This document shows, one piece after another, positions 7,724 to 17,920 of a stretch of 64,000 bases of DNA (position 1 is the first letter of the stretch; every line of letters begins with the position of its first letter). Under the pieces are notes generated by a model that saw only the letters and a list, made by a program, of their open reading frames with translations, had not been told where the DNA came from and did no database searches. The translations under genes and the position numbers were made by a program. Source of the stretch: Pseudomonas chlororaphis (GTDB lineage Bacteria > Pseudomonadota > Gammaproteobacteria > Pseudomonadales > Pseudomonadaceae); the NCBI RefSeq assembly GCF_003731765.1, contig NZ_MOAL01000001.1, forward strand, positions 248,001-312,000, read 5' to 3'.

Positions 7724-9319
7724 ATGCCCGTCCCTGATCTGTTCCGCGAAGGCCTGGCCCGCGGCTGGAAAACCTACAACGCCTCACAACTCGAACAGGA
7801 CCTGACCCTGGAAGCCGACGTCGCCATCATCGGCAGCGGCGCCGGCGGCGGGACCACCGCGGAAATCCTCAGCGCCGCCGGCTACAAGGTGCTGTTGATT
7901 GAGGAAGGCCCGCTGAAAACCAGCAGCGATTTCAAGATGCTCGAAGACCAGGCCTACACCAGCCTTTATCAGGAAGGCATCGGGCGCATGAGCAAGGACG
8001 GCGCCATCACCATCCTCCAGGGCCGCGCCGTGGGTGGCACCACACTCATCAACTGGACGTCGAGCTTCCGCACCCCGGACCCGACCCTGGAGCACTGGGC
8101 CGCCGAACACGACGTCAAAGGCCACAGCAGCAGCGAAATGGCCCCCTGGTTCGAGAAGATGGAGCAACGCCTGGGCGTCGCCCCCTGGATGATTCCTCCC
8201 AACGCCAACAACGACGTGGTCCGCAAAGGCTGCGAGCAGCTCGGCTACAGCTGGCACGTGATTCCGCGCAACGTGCGCGGCTGCTGGAACCTGGGTTATT
8301 GCGGCCTGGGCTGCCCGACCAACGCCAAGCAGTCGATGCTGGTGACCACCATCCCGGCCACCCTGGAGCACGGCGGCGAATTGCTGTACCTGGCGCGGGC
8401 GGAGCGCCTGCAGATCAAGGATGACAAGGTCAGCGGCCTGGAATGCATGGCCATGGACTCACGCTGTGTGGCCCCCACCGGGCGCCGTATCACAGTCAAA
8501 GCCAGGCACTACGTGCTGTCCGGCGGCGGCATCAACAGCCCGGCCCTGCTATTGCGCTCCGACGCACCCGACCCTCACTCGCGCCTGGGCAAGCGGACCT
8601 TCCTGCATTTGGTGAACTTCTCCGCCGGGCAGTTCGATGAGGTGATCAACCCGTTCTACGGCGCGCCGCAGTCGATCTACTCCGACCACTTCCAATGGCT
8701 GGACGGCACCACCGGAAAAATGTCCTACAAGCTCGAAGTACCACCCCTGCAACCGGCCCTGGCCAGCACCTTGTTGGGCGGCTTCGGCCCCCAGAGCGCC
8801 CTGAGAATGGAACAACTGCCCCACACCCACGCCATGCTGGCGCTGCTGCGGGACGGCTTTCACCCCGACAGCATCGGCGGTAGCGTCGAATTGCGCAGCG
8901 ACAACACCCCGGTGCTCGACTACCCGGTGTCGCCCTACACCTGGGACGGCCTGCGCCGGGCCTTCCACAGCATGGCGCAGATCCAGTTCGCCGGCGGCGC
9001 CAAGGCAGTGATGCCGCTGCACAGCGACGCACACTTCGTCAAAACCCTGGCCGAGGCCAAAAGCATGATCGACGGCCTGAGCCTGGAGCTGTACCGCACC
9101 CGCCTGGGCAGCGCCCACGTCATGGGCGGTTGCGCCATGGGCGAAAACCCGAAAAATGCCGTCACCGACAGCCTGGGGCGCCACCACCAACTGCAGAACT
9201 TGTCGATTCACGATGGCTCGCTGTTTCCCACCAGCATCGGCGCCAACCCCCAGCTGTCGGTCTATGGGCTGACCGCGCAACTGGCCACGGCCTTGGCCGA
9301 ACGCCTGAAAAATCCTTGA
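7724..9319 (+). CDS. laoA: GMC-family FAD alcohol dehydrogenase (LaoA-like)
   Basis: 531 aa glucose-methanol-choline family flavoenzyme. The FAD dinucleotide-binding motif is GSGAGG at residues 37-42 within ADVAIIGSGAGGGTTAE. The C-terminal GMC catalytic pair is His465 (GSAHVMGG) and Asn508 (GANPQLS). A cysteine-containing stretch around GCWNLGYCGLGCP is typical of this long-chain alcohol subgroup. No signal peptide is visible, while the preceding gene encodes a Tat protein. Expected role: oxidation of long-chain primary alcohols (from alkanes or alkyl sulfates) to aldehydes, which LaoC then oxidises. A purine-rich ribosome binding site (AAAAGAGAG) precedes the ATG. The coaD promoter region starts at its stop codon. 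Confidence 0.87.
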   Translation: MPVPDLFREGLARGWKTYNASQLEQDLTLEADVAIIGSGAGGGTTAEILSAAGYKVLLIEEGPLKTSSDFKMLEDQAYTSLYQEGIGRMSKDGAITILQGRAVGGTTLINWTSSFRTPDPTLEHWAAEHDVKGHSSSEMAPWFEKMEQRLGVAPWMIPPNANNDVVRKGCEQLGYSWHVIPRNVRGCWNLGYCGLGCPTNAKQSMLVTTIPATLEHGGELLYLARAERLQIKDDKVSGLECMAMDSRCVAPTGRRITVKARHYVLSGGGINSPALLLRSDAPDPHSRLGKRTFLHLVNFSAGQFDEVINPFYGAPQSIYSDHFQWLDGTTGKMSYKLEVPPLQPALASTLLGGFGPQSALRMEQLPHTHAMLALLRDGFHPDSIGGSVELRSDNTPVLDYPVSPYTWDGLRRAFHSMAQIQFAGGAKAVMPLHSDAHFVKTLAEAKSMIDGLSLELYRTRLGSAHVMGGCAMGENPKNAVTDSLGRHHQLQNLSIHDGSLFPTSIGANPQLSVYGLTAQLATALAERLKNP

Positions 9320-9347
9320 AAAGACGCTTATTCGTCGCGTCTATAGT
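9316..9347 (+). promoter_or_regulatory. Possible coaD promoter
   Basis: TTGAAA at 9316-9321 (overlapping the laoA stop) and TATAGT at 9342-9347 resemble sigma70 boxes, though the 20-base spacer is long. A short inverted repeat AGACGC/GCGTCT lies between them. Weak evidence. Confidence 0.3.
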
Positions 9348-9361
9348 GCTTTCTTCCGTAA

Positions 9362-10271
<910 letters not shown>

Positions 10272-10297
10272 GGCATTTGCCGTTTTTTAGAACATTT

Positions 10298-10355
10298 TCG
10301 CCGGCAAGCCGGCCCCTACAGACACCACCCTTTGTAGGAGCCGACGTGTCGGCGA
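10298..10355. repeat. Inverted REP pair (REPIN-like)
   Basis: Two inverted copies of the REP core face each other: TCGCCGGCAAGCCGGC... at 10298-10320 and TGTAGGAGCCGACGTGTCGG.. at 10333-10355, with a 12-base spacer. It lies between convergent fdxA and mutM, where it may also act as a terminator-like structure. Confidence 0.75.
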
Positions 10356-10362
10356 AGCGTTT

Positions 10363-11175
10363 TCAGCTCTGGCAACGCGGGCAATAAACGCTGGCCCGCT
10401 GCCCCAGCTTGATCTCCCGCAGGCCTGTACCACAGACCTTGCAGTGCTCCCCGCCACGCCCGTAGACGAACAGTTCCTGCTGGAAGTAGCCCGGCTGGCC
10501 GTCGCCACCGATAAAGTCGCGCAAGGTGGTGCCGCCCCGCTCGATGGCCGCCGCCAGGATGCGCTTGATCTCGATCGCCAGCGTCAAGTACCGCGCCCGG
10601 GAAATGCCCTTAGCTTCGCGACGCGGGTCGATGCCAGCGGCGAACAGGGCCTCGGTCGCGTAGATATTGCCCACCCCGACCACCACTGCGTTGTCCATGA
10701 TGAACGGCTTGACCGCCATGGAACGCCCTCGGGACAGTTGATACAGGCGCTCGCCATCAAACAGATCGGTCAACGGCTCCGGCCCCAGGCGCACCAGCAA
10801 CTCGTGGTTGAGCGGGTCCAGGCTCCAGAGCATCGCGCCAAAGCGTCGGGGATCGGTGTAGCGCAGGGCCAGGCCCGACTCCAGTTCGATGTCCACATGC
10901 TCGTGCTTGGCCGCCGGCAGCCCGGCTTCCACCAAGCGCAGGTTGCCGGACATGCCCAGGTGGCTGATCAGGGTGCCGACCTCGGCCTGGATCAGCAGGT
11001 ACTTGGCCCGCCGCTCCACCAGCACAATGCGCTGCCCGGACAGGCGCACATCCAGGTCTTCGGGGATCGGCCAGCGCAAGCGCCGGTCACGCACGATCAC
11101 GCGGCTGACGCGCTGCCCCTCCAGGTGCGGCGCGATACCGCGCCGGGTGGTTTCGACTTCGGGTAATTCAGGCAT
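10363..11175 (-). CDS. mutM: Formamidopyrimidine-DNA glycosylase
   Basis: Base-excision repair enzyme that removes 8-oxoguanine and ring-opened purines and nicks the abasic site. The N-terminus [13 protein letters not shown] supplies the catalytic proline (after Met removal) and Glu3. The H2TH region includes [14 protein letters not shown], and the C-terminal zinc finger is CKVCGTG...YCPRCQ. 270 aa as usual. It lies 33 bases downstream of an HDOD gene on the same strand, so co-transcription is likely. Confidence 0.97.
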   Translation of the reverse strand: MPELPEVETTRRGIAPHLEGQRVSRVIVRDRRLRWPIPEDLDVRLSGQRIVLVERRAKYLLIQAEVGTLISHLGMSGNLRLVEAGLPAAKHEHVDIELESGLALRYTDPRRFGAMLWSLDPLNHELLVRLGPEPLTDLFDGERLYQLSRGRSMAVKPFIMDNAVVVGVGNIYATEALFAAGIDPRREAKGISRARYLTLAIEIKRILAAAIERGGTTLRDFIGGDGQPGYFQQELFVYGRGGEHCKVCGTGLREIKLGQRASVYCPRCQS

Positions 11176-11208
11176 GGGCCCCTCAGAGACTCGGCAAGCG
11201 GTAAAGAA

Positions 11209-12075
11209 TCAGTGCGCGCCCAGTTCGCGCACGGTTTCCTTGAGGTTCTCGAAGTCGTAGTCCGACAGCCCGACATAATCCAGCACCAGCGGCCCGACAG
11301 CCTGCCACTCATGGTCCTCGGACTGGTTGCCCAGCACCCGGTAGGACGCACAGATGTGCTCGGCCATCTTGAGGATCGCCAGCAGGTTCTTCAGTTGGCT
11401 GTTGCGCGAGGACTCGTCGCTGAAGATCGCCAGGGCATTGTGGTGATTGGCGATGGCGTTGGTCACGTGCTCCGGCAGGCGCCAGGACTTGGCGGTGTAA
11501 TAGCCGACCACCGCATGGTTGGTGTTGAACGCCCGGTTCTCGGTGTCCACCACGCGGTTCTGCGGCCCGGCGCTGCCGTAGGCTTCTTCCAGCACAGTCA
11601 TGTAGTTGGGGAAGCGCTTGAGCATCAGCGGCACGCCACAATCGTGAAACAACCCTAAGGCGTAGGCTTCGTCGATGGCCTGGGAGCCGGTGCGCTTGGC
11701 CAGGGTCAGGCAAGTCATGGCGACGTCCTGGGCGGTGTCCCAGAAGCGGTTGAGGGTGACGATGGTCTCGTCGCTCATCTCGCCCTTGATCGACTGCGCG
11801 TTGATCAGGTTGATGATCGAGCGGCTGCCCAGCAAGTTCACCGCGCGCTGGATCGAGGCAATCTTGTTGCTCAAGCCGTAATACGGCGAGTTGACGATCT
11901 TCAACAAGGCGCCGGACAGGCCAGGGTCCTGGGAGATCAGCTTGGCGATCACCTCCAGGTCGGGGTCGGGCATGTACTGCTCCATCTGCAAATCCACCAT
12001 GATCTGCGGTTGAGGCGGCACGCTGATACCTTGCAGGGCTTGCTGAATCTGCTCTTCGGAGAGTTCTTGGGACAT
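11209..12075 (-). CDS. HDOD domain-containing protein
   Basis: 288 aa, almost entirely one HDOD domain. The family signature is visible as LISQDPGLSGALLKIVNSPYY followed by SIQRAVNLLGSRSIINL. HDOD proteins are degenerate relatives of HD phosphohydrolases and usually act as scaffolds in signalling; one HD-like pair, HDCG in GLFHDCGVP, remains. No REC, EAL or GGDEF domain is attached. In P. aeruginosa the equivalent stands next to mutM too. Cytosolic; exact role unknown. Confidence 0.85.
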   Translation of the reverse strand: MSQELSEEQIQQALQGISVPPQPQIMVDLQMEQYMPDPDLEVIAKLISQDPGLSGALLKIVNSPYYGLSNKIASIQRAVNLLGSRSIINLINAQSIKGEMSDETIVTLNRFWDTAQDVAMTCLTLAKRTGSQAIDEAYALGLFHDCGVPLMLKRFPNYMTVLEEAYGSAGPQNRVVDTENRAFNTNHAVVGYYTAKSWRLPEHVTNAIANHHNALAIFSDESSRNSQLKNLLAILKMAEHICASYRVLGNQSEDHEWQAVGPLVLDYVGLSDYDFENLKETVRELGAH

Positions 12076-12205
12076 AAGTACACACTCTGGAATAGGCGGC
12101 GATTCTAACCCCTAAAGCGCAAAAGTGGCCCACATGGACAGGAACTTTACACAACCGCCCCACCACCACAGGTCCAGCCACCCACGCGCCTGATCGCTAA
12201 CGGGT

Positions 12206-12211
12206 TATACT
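12206..12211 (+). promoter_or_regulatory. Possible -10 box upstream of rlmI
   Basis: TATACT lies 28 bases before the rlmI start in the 163-base divergent interval between the HDOD gene and rlmI. No good -35 is seen at 17 bases, so this is only a weak candidate. Apart from this I see nothing distinctive in the interval. Confidence 0.25.
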
Positions 12212-12238
12212 CGCGCCCTTTTTTCCCGGAGCGACGTC

Positions 12239-13435
12239 ATGTCCCTGCCAAGCCTGCGCCTCAAAGCCAATGCCGATCGCCGCCTGCGCGCCGGTCACCT
12301 GTGGGTCTACAGCAACGAAATCGATGTAGCCGCCACCCCGCTCCACGGCTTCAAGGCAGGCGACCAGGCAGTCCTGGAAGCCGCCGGCGGCAAGCCGCTG
12401 GGGATCGTGGCCATGAGCCCGAACAACCTGATCTGCGCTCGCCTGCTGTCCCGCGATGCCAAGCTGGCCCTGGACAAATCGCTGCTGGTGCACCGCATCA
12501 ACGTGGCCCTGTCCCTGCGTGAGCGCCTGTTCGACAAGCCGTTCTACCGCCTGGTCTACGGTGATTCCGACCTGTTGCCGGGCCTGGTGGTGGACCGCTT
12601 CGGCGACATCCTGGTGGTGCAGCTCGCCTCCGCGACCATGGAAGCGCACAAGGACGACGTGATCGCCGCCCTGGTCCAGGTGCTCAAGCCCAGCGGCATC
12701 CTGTTCAAGAACGACTCCGCCGCGCGTGATGCCGAAGGCCTGGAGCGTTACGTGGAAACCGTATTCGGCCTGGTGCCGGAGTGGGTTGCCCTGGAAGAAA
12801 ACGGCGTGAAGTTCGAAGCCCCGGTGATCCAGGGTCAGAAAACCGGCTGGTTCTACGACCACCGCATGAACCGCGCCCGCCTGGCGCCCTACGCCAAAGG
12901 CAAGCGCGTACTCGACCTGTACAGCTACATTGGCGGCTGGGGCGTGCAAGCGGCGGCGTTTGGCGCCAGTGAAGTGTTCTGCGTCGACGCATCCGCCTTC
13001 GCCCTCGACGGCGTCGAGCGCAACGCGGCGCTGAACGGCGTGGCCGAGAAGATGACCTGCATCGAAGGCGACGTGTTCGAAGCCCTGAAAGAACTCAAGG
13101 CCAGCGAAGAGCGTTTCGACGTGATCGTCGCCGACCCGCCCGCCTTCATCAAACGCAAGAAAGACATGAAGAACGGCGAAGGCGCCTACCGCCGCCTGAA
13201 CGAGCAAGCCATGCGCCTGCTGAGCAAGGACGGCATCCTGGTCAGCGCTTCGTGCTCCATGCATTTGCCGGAAGACGACCTGCAGAACATCCTGCTGACC
13301 AGCGCCCGTCACCTGGACCGCAATATCCAGATGCTGGAACGCGGCGGCCAAGGCCCGGATCACCCGGTGCACCCGGCCATCCAGGAAACCCGCTATATCA
13401 AGAGCATCACCTGCCGCCTGCTGCCTAACAGCTGA
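12239..13435 (+). CDS. rlmI: 23S rRNA (cytosine(1962)-C(5))-methyltransferase-like, PUA and SAM domains
   Basis: 398 aa, the size of E. coli RlmI. The N-terminal PUA-like RNA-binding domain covers about residues 1-80, and the SAM-binding Rossmann fold follows (VLDLYSYIGGWGVQAAAFGA). The catalytic signature VADPPAFIKRKKDM and the cysteine-bearing SASCSMHLP fit m5C methyltransferases of the RlmI family. GGAG stands 7 bases before the ATG. An intrinsic terminator follows the stop directly, so it is probably monocistronic. Confidence 0.88.
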   Translation: MSLPSLRLKANADRRLRAGHLWVYSNEIDVAATPLHGFKAGDQAVLEAAGGKPLGIVAMSPNNLICARLLSRDAKLALDKSLLVHRINVALSLRERLFDKPFYRLVYGDSDLLPGLVVDRFGDILVVQLASATMEAHKDDVIAALVQVLKPSGILFKNDSAARDAEGLERYVETVFGLVPEWVALEENGVKFEAPVIQGQKTGWFYDHRMNRARLAPYAKGKRVLDLYSYIGGWGVQAAAFGASEVFCVDASAFALDGVERNAALNGVAEKMTCIEGDVFEALKELKASEERFDVIVADPPAFIKRKKDMKNGEGAYRRLNEQAMRLLSKDGILVSASCSMHLPEDDLQNILLTSARHLDRNIQMLERGGQGPDHPVHPAIQETRYIKSITCRLLPNS

Positions 13436-13450
13436 GTGCAGCCCTGATGC

Positions 13451-13480
13451 AAAAATCCCGGCCATGTGCCGGGATTTTTT
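13451..13480. terminator. Bidirectional intrinsic terminator between rlmI and the DUF4153 cluster
   Basis: A 12-base perfect stem AAAAATCCCGGC / GCCGGGATTTTT with loop CATGT is followed by a T-run; the A-run on the other side makes it work for both convergent transcripts. Confidence 0.92.
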
Positions 13481-13491
13481 TGCTCGCCTGG

Positions 13492-15168
13492 TCAGTCGCG
13501 CAGGTTGTAGAGCCTCAGGTTCAACTCCACCCCGTCCACTTTCGGGACTTTGTAGCGCGGCGTCACCAGGGTGGCCTTGCCGCGACGGATCTGTTCGATC
13601 AGCAGCGGCGTATCCTGCAGGCCTTCCAGCCTGCCCGTTTCCTGCCACACACCGGGCTTTTGCTGCACAAACAGCGCCGCAGAGGACGCCCACTGGTTCC
13701 TGGAAATCAGCAAGACTTCGTCATGACCGTCGCTGTCCAGGTCCACCGCCCAGGCCACACAACCGCGCCGGCCGCACTGATTGTCGGCGCCCTGGGACTG
13801 GAGAATCTGCCCACTGCCCTCCGGCTCCGGGCTCAACCATTCGACTTTGGGCTTTTCTTCTTCCTGCGCCCAACGCTGGGTCGTTGCCTCCTGCATGCGT
13901 TCCGCCAGGCGCTGGCGGCCAGCCTCATCAAGCACCTGCCCCTCCTGCACACGCTTGAGCAGCGTCTCGAACTGCTCCTCGCCCGGCTGGCCCAGGTGGT
14001 AGCGCAGCAGCCGGACATCGAACTCCTCCACCGGCGTCAGGCCATTCACCACACGCTCGACCTGATTGCGAGCACTGAACGCCAGCGGGTTCAGCAGCGG
14101 CGTGAACACCAGGATCAGCACCACAAAGCTGAGCACCGCAATCCACGGGTTGCTGCGCCGCAGGCTGCCCAGCCAGACCGGCTGCCGGGCCAGCACCGCC
14201 CACAATGCCGCCAGGCTGTGCACCAGGGCCAGGGTCACCAGGAGCATGGCCAGGAAACGCTGGGGCGTCAGGCCGTATTGATCAATACGCAACCACGTCG
14301 AATAGCCGCCCAGCAGCACCAGCAAGGGTTGGCAGAACAGACTGGCGTTGACCAGGAGTTTCAGCGGCCGGGCGTAACCCGCATCCTGCTCGCCGTCCTG
14401 GAACACACCGTTGAGCAGAAACAGGTTGGCGGCCACCAGGCACAACAGGATGGCCGTGGAATACCCGGTGTCCCAGATCGGCTGCAGGCCACTGAACACC
14501 AGGGCCAGGGTGAAGATCACGGCAATCAGCGCGCTGAGCGGCAACAGGTAACGGCACACCGTCAACAGGATGCCCCGCAGCAGACCGATGACCTTTTCGT
14601 TCTCCAGGCCCATGCGCATGCCCAGGGAGAAGAACAGCGGAACGCTGAATGACAGAAAGTAGCGCGAGGCGAACAGTTGGCTCAGTTGGGGCATGCCCAG
14701 GATCGAGAACAACTTGCCGCACAACCACAGCAACAGGAAGAAGGCCAAAGTCACCAGGCTGGCCAGCAACACGATAAAAGCGTTGTTCCAGGCGTGCCGG
14801 AACAGGTCCTGGTAACGCGGGCACAGGCCTTCGCGGGTCGGCCAGCTGAGAATAAAGGCCGTGCCGATGTACAGCAGCACCACCGATGCCAGGTGCCAGC
14901 GAGCCCATAACCAGCTGTAGTTTTCTGTCGCATACAACGACAGGCTGAACCCGGCCATCAGCAGGCTCAAGGCGATGACCAGGCACCAGGTGCCCCGTTG
15001 CCAGGCGGCCCGGCCAAGCAGTTGCAAGTTGACCCCGCCCACCACGGCCAAGGTGCAGCAGGCAAAGGCCAGTGCAGGCACGTCATGCATCTGGCCACTG
15101 ACAAACAACAGGCCCTGGACCAGGGCGATGACCAGGTAAAACAACAGCGAGTGGTTCGGCGCAGGCAT
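13492..15168 (-). CDS. DUF4153 multi-pass membrane protein, paralog 1
   Basis: 558 aa. About 12 hydrophobic segments run from the N-terminus (SLLFYLVIALVQGLLFV) to about residue 385, followed by a soluble C-terminal domain of about 170 residues. That domain contains a cysteine pair (QCGRRGC) and an acidic DxDxDG loop, AVDLDSDGHDEVLL near residue 475, which resembles calcium-binding FG-GAP/VCBS loops. The start is set by the ATG preceded by AAAGGATTTGC. The preceding gene on the same strand is a clear paralog with the same upstream 19 bases. Function unknown; DUF4153 assignment is from the membrane-region pattern. Confidence 0.78.
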   Translation of the reverse strand: MPAPNHSLLFYLVIALVQGLLFVSGQMHDVPALAFACCTLAVVGGVNLQLLGRAAWQRGTWCLVIALSLLMAGFSLSLYATENYSWLWARWHLASVVLLYIGTAFILSWPTREGLCPRYQDLFRHAWNNAFIVLLASLVTLAFFLLLWLCGKLFSILGMPQLSQLFASRYFLSFSVPLFFSLGMRMGLENEKVIGLLRGILLTVCRYLLPLSALIAVIFTLALVFSGLQPIWDTGYSTAILLCLVAANLFLLNGVFQDGEQDAGYARPLKLLVNASLFCQPLLVLLGGYSTWLRIDQYGLTPQRFLAMLLVTLALVHSLAALWAVLARQPVWLGSLRRSNPWIAVLSFVVLILVFTPLLNPLAFSARNQVERVVNGLTPVEEFDVRLLRYHLGQPGEEQFETLLKRVQEGQVLDEAGRQRLAERMQEATTQRWAQEEEKPKVEWLSPEPEGSGQILQSQGADNQCGRRGCVAWAVDLDSDGHDEVLLISRNQWASSAALFVQQKPGVWQETGRLEGLQDTPLLIEQIRRGKATLVTPRYKVPKVDGVELNLRLYNLRD

Positions 15169-15301
15169 TGCAAATCCTTTTGTGGGAGCGTGCGAGGGCA
15201 CGAAGTCTAGGGCCAATGGCCCGTGGTCGACCAGCACCGGCCCCACGCAAGGGGAGCCAGGTGCTTAAACCATCGACCGCCAGGGTGGCGGCCTCAATCC
15301 A

Positions 15302-17014
15302 TTACTCGCGCAGCAACGGCGTGAGCAACATGTCGCTGGACTGCAATTGCTGATAACGCGGCTGGGTCACCTTGACCCGGCCTTTGCGAATGTCTTCGAT
15401 CAGCACCTTCACGTCCATGACGCCGCGCATCTGGCCCCAAAGCAGCTCGCCGTTTTCCACCCAGAGGCCATCCTCGCGCCGGGCATAAATGCGCGACGAA
15501 CTCTCGGTGTCGGCGGTTACCTCAAGGGCCAGGGCAACCACTTCGGCTTGCCCGTCCAAGTCCAGGTCCACCGCCCACAGGGCACAGCCATGGGTCTCGC
15601 ACGGGGAACCGGATTCCAGGCTGAGCTCGACAAACTGCTCGCTGCCCGGCGGCTTGGGCCCCAGCCACTCCAGGGGCAATTGCCGCCGCCGTGCTTGCTC
15701 CTCGGTGTATTGCTCCTTATAACTCTGGGCCTCAACGCCGATCCGCCTGCGCAAGGCCTCACGCCCATCGGCGTCCAGGATGCGCCCCTGCTCCAGATCG
15801 GCCCGCAAGGCCTCGAACGCCTGCTCGCCGGGCTTGCCCAGGTCAAACCGCAAGGCCCGGACATCGAAGGCTTCCGGCTTGAGCGCGCCCGACCGCAGGC
15901 GCCCGACTTGATCCTCGGCGCTCAGGCGCAGGGGATTGAGCAGCGGCGTATTCAGCGCCAGCAACAGGACACAGCACAGCACCGCCAACAACGGGTTGCT
16001 GATGCGCAGGCTGTCGAGCCAGGGTTGAGAGCGCAACACCACCGCCCAGGCAGCCGCCAAGGCATACGCGCCCACCACCAGCGTCAGCAACACGCCCAGG
16101 AATCGCTGCGGGGACAAGCCATATTGCTCGACGCGCAACCAGCTGGAATAAGTCGCCAACCCCGCCAGCAACGGCAGGCACAGCAGGCTCAGTTCAACCA
16201 GGCGCAACAACGGGCGGGGATAAGGCAGGGCTTGCCGACCGTCCTGGAACACACCGTTGAGCAACAGCAGCACCGAACCCACCAGCACCAGCAGGATAGG
16301 CGTCGAGTAGCCCGTGGCCCAGATCGGCTGCAGGCCACTGAACACCAACGCCAGGCTGAAGATCACGGTGATCAGCGCGCTGAGCGGCAACAGATAACGG
16401 CACACCGTCAGCAGGATGCCCCGCAGCAGGCCAATGACCTTTTCGTTTTCACGACCCATGCGCATGCCCAGGGAAAAAAACAGGGGCAGGCTGAAACAGA
16501 GGAAGTACGACGAGGTAAACAGATCGCCCAGCTGGGGCATGCCAAGAATGCTGAACAGACGCCCGCACAACCACAGCAGCAGGCTGAAAGCCAGGGTCAC
16601 CAGCAGCGCCAGGAGCACGATGAACGCATTGTTCCAGGCGTGCCGGAACAGATCTTGATAGCGCGGGCGATGGCCCTCGCGAGTCGGCCAACTGAGGATA
16701 AACGCGGTGCCGATGTAGGTCAGCACCAGCCACATGAACGGCCAAAGGCTCCCCATCCAGCCGTAGGCATCGTGGATCATTACCCAGCCGGACAGCCCGG
16801 CCAGCAACAGGCTCAAGCCCACGACCAGAGCCCAGGTGCCACGCTGGCGCACGTCACTGCCGAGCAGTTGCAGGTTGATCCCGGCCACCACCGCCAGCGT
16901 GCCGACGAAGGTATAGAGTTCGATCCGGCGCAAGGACAGGCTAACGCTCAGCAGCGCCCCCTGGACCAGAGCGATGGCGATATAGAACAACAGGGAGCGA
17001 TTCAGCACGGGCAT
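15302..17014 (-). CDS. DUF4153 multi-pass membrane protein, paralog 2
   Basis: 570 aa, similar along its whole length to the downstream paralog: shared blocks include YIGTAFILSWPTREG, YQDLFRHAWNNAFIVLLA, VIGLLRGILLTVCRYLLPLS and FSGLQPIW. The C-terminal soluble domain again has a cysteine pair (PCETHGC) and the loop AVDLDLDGQAEVV near residue 482. The 5' leader next to the ATG is identical to that of paralog 1 (CACAAAAGGATTTGCAATGC), so duplication included the ribosome binding site. It lies 29 bases after the short relative upstream; the three genes look like one operon. No function known. Confidence 0.78.
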   Translation of the reverse strand: MPVLNRSLLFYIAIALVQGALLSVSLSLRRIELYTFVGTLAVVAGINLQLLGSDVRQRGTWALVVGLSLLLAGLSGWVMIHDAYGWMGSLWPFMWLVLTYIGTAFILSWPTREGHRPRYQDLFRHAWNNAFIVLLALLVTLAFSLLLWLCGRLFSILGMPQLGDLFTSSYFLCFSLPLFFSLGMRMGRENEKVIGLLRGILLTVCRYLLPLSALITVIFSLALVFSGLQPIWATGYSTPILLVLVGSVLLLLNGVFQDGRQALPYPRPLLRLVELSLLCLPLLAGLATYSSWLRVEQYGLSPQRFLGVLLTLVVGAYALAAAWAVVLRSQPWLDSLRISNPLLAVLCCVLLLALNTPLLNPLRLSAEDQVGRLRSGALKPEAFDVRALRFDLGKPGEQAFEALRADLEQGRILDADGREALRRRIGVEAQSYKEQYTEEQARRRQLPLEWLGPKPPGSEQFVELSLESGSPCETHGCALWAVDLDLDGQAEVVALALEVTADTESSSRIYARREDGLWVENGELLWGQMRGVMDVKVLIEDIRKGRVKVTQPRYQQLQSSDMLLTPLLRE

Positions 17015-17043
17015 TGCAAATCCTTTTGTGAAGACAGGCAGCA

Positions 17044-17622
17044 CTAGTGGCTCGCCGCCATAGTGTGACGCCGTAACACCGCAGCACCGCACAGGCCGAT
17101 CAGGAACAGGCCCAGGGAGAACGCCAGGGTTGGCCCGGCAAAGAACACCAGCCCCTCCCAACCGCCCTTGAACGGGTCGCGGTAATGGCTGCGGGTCCAG
17201 GCTTTGAACAGGGCCTGGGCGAGCCAGGGCAATGGCAAGGCCAGCGCCACCCATAGCCCGAGACCCAAGAAACGCCGCCAGAAGTGCGCCAGCCCCGGCA
17301 ACACGGCCGCACTGATCAGGGTCAGCAGGACCAGCCCCGCCGCCACGCTGCTCAGCACCAGTAAGGTCAACGGCAGCCCGCGACACGCCAGGACCAGGCC
17401 TGCCGCCACCAGGGCCAAGCCCCCCGCCGCCAACCAGGTCCGCCCATGGCTGCGACGTTCCGGCAGCAGTTGCAACAGGCCGCCGCCCATCAACAGCCCC
17501 GCGCTGCTCGCGGCCATTACCCCGACGGACTCTGTGTTGGAGAGCCAGACAGCCATCAACAACAGGCCCTGGGTCAGCCCCATGGCCAGGTAAAATCTCA
17601 AGGTTCGAAGCGTCGCAGACAT
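17044..17622 (-). CDS. Short hydrophobic membrane protein related to the DUF4153 paralogs
   Basis: 192 aa with about six hydrophobic segments. The N-terminus [18 protein letters not shown] corresponds to the first segment of the two following DUF4153 genes, but the protein ends after the membrane region and lacks the soluble C-terminal domain. The start at the ATG at 17622 is preceded by GGAACTGG; a longer upstream frame would read through the promoter side of ilvD and lacks hydrophobic character. First gene of a three-gene unit. It may be a shortened duplicate or a genuine small subunit; the sequence alone cannot decide. Confidence 0.7.
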   Translation of the reverse strand: MSATLRTLRFYLAMGLTQGLLLMAVWLSNTESVGVMAASSAGLLMGGGLLQLLPERRSHGRTWLAAGGLALVAAGLVLACRGLPLTLLVLSSVAAGLVLLTLISAAVLPGLAHFWRRFLGLGLWVALALPLPWLAQALFKAWTRSHYRDPFKGGWEGLVFFAGPTLAFSLGLFLIGLCGAAVLRRHTMAASH

Positions 17623-17920
17623 TCCAGTTCCATTGGAGTGTGATCGGGGGGCGCGCAGTCTAACCCAGCGCCCCACCACCCGGCAGCAGGCGATCGCAAA
17701 CCGCAGAGCGGCCACAACGTTCCTTCCTGACGCCAGCGGTGTAGAATCGGCGGATTCATCGCCATTCATCCCCCGGCGGGTTTATGAGCTCAGGCTGAGG
17801 CGCGCGGCGATCCCGCGGCGTCATCGGCAGCTTTCGGACACACGGCCATTTCTGAGTGTTCCCAAGGTCAATAGAAGCTCACTCCCCATTTGTTCCCTGA
17901 TTAGCCGCCCGGAGTGCTCC
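17623..17920. promoter_or_regulatory. Divergent 298-base interval upstream of ilvD and the DUF4153 unit
   Basis: TAGAAT at 17742-17747 is a candidate ilvD -10 box, without a convincing -35. The region from about 17750 to 17850 is rich in short GC inverted repeats, giving a long ilvD leader of over 150 bases. I found no leader peptide with runs of Ile, Leu or Val codons, so classical attenuation is not supported. Confidence 0.35.

Noticed and set aside
15177..15206. TGTGGGAGCGTGCGAGGGCA... as a further REP element
   Set aside because: It shares only the GGGAGC word with the REP core and lacks its palindromic arms, so the match is too weak to call.
17750..17920. Possible leader-peptide attenuator in front of ilvD
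   Set aside because: A short ATGAGCTCAGGCTGA reading exists but has no branched-chain codons, and no terminator/antiterminator pair with a T-run is visible.
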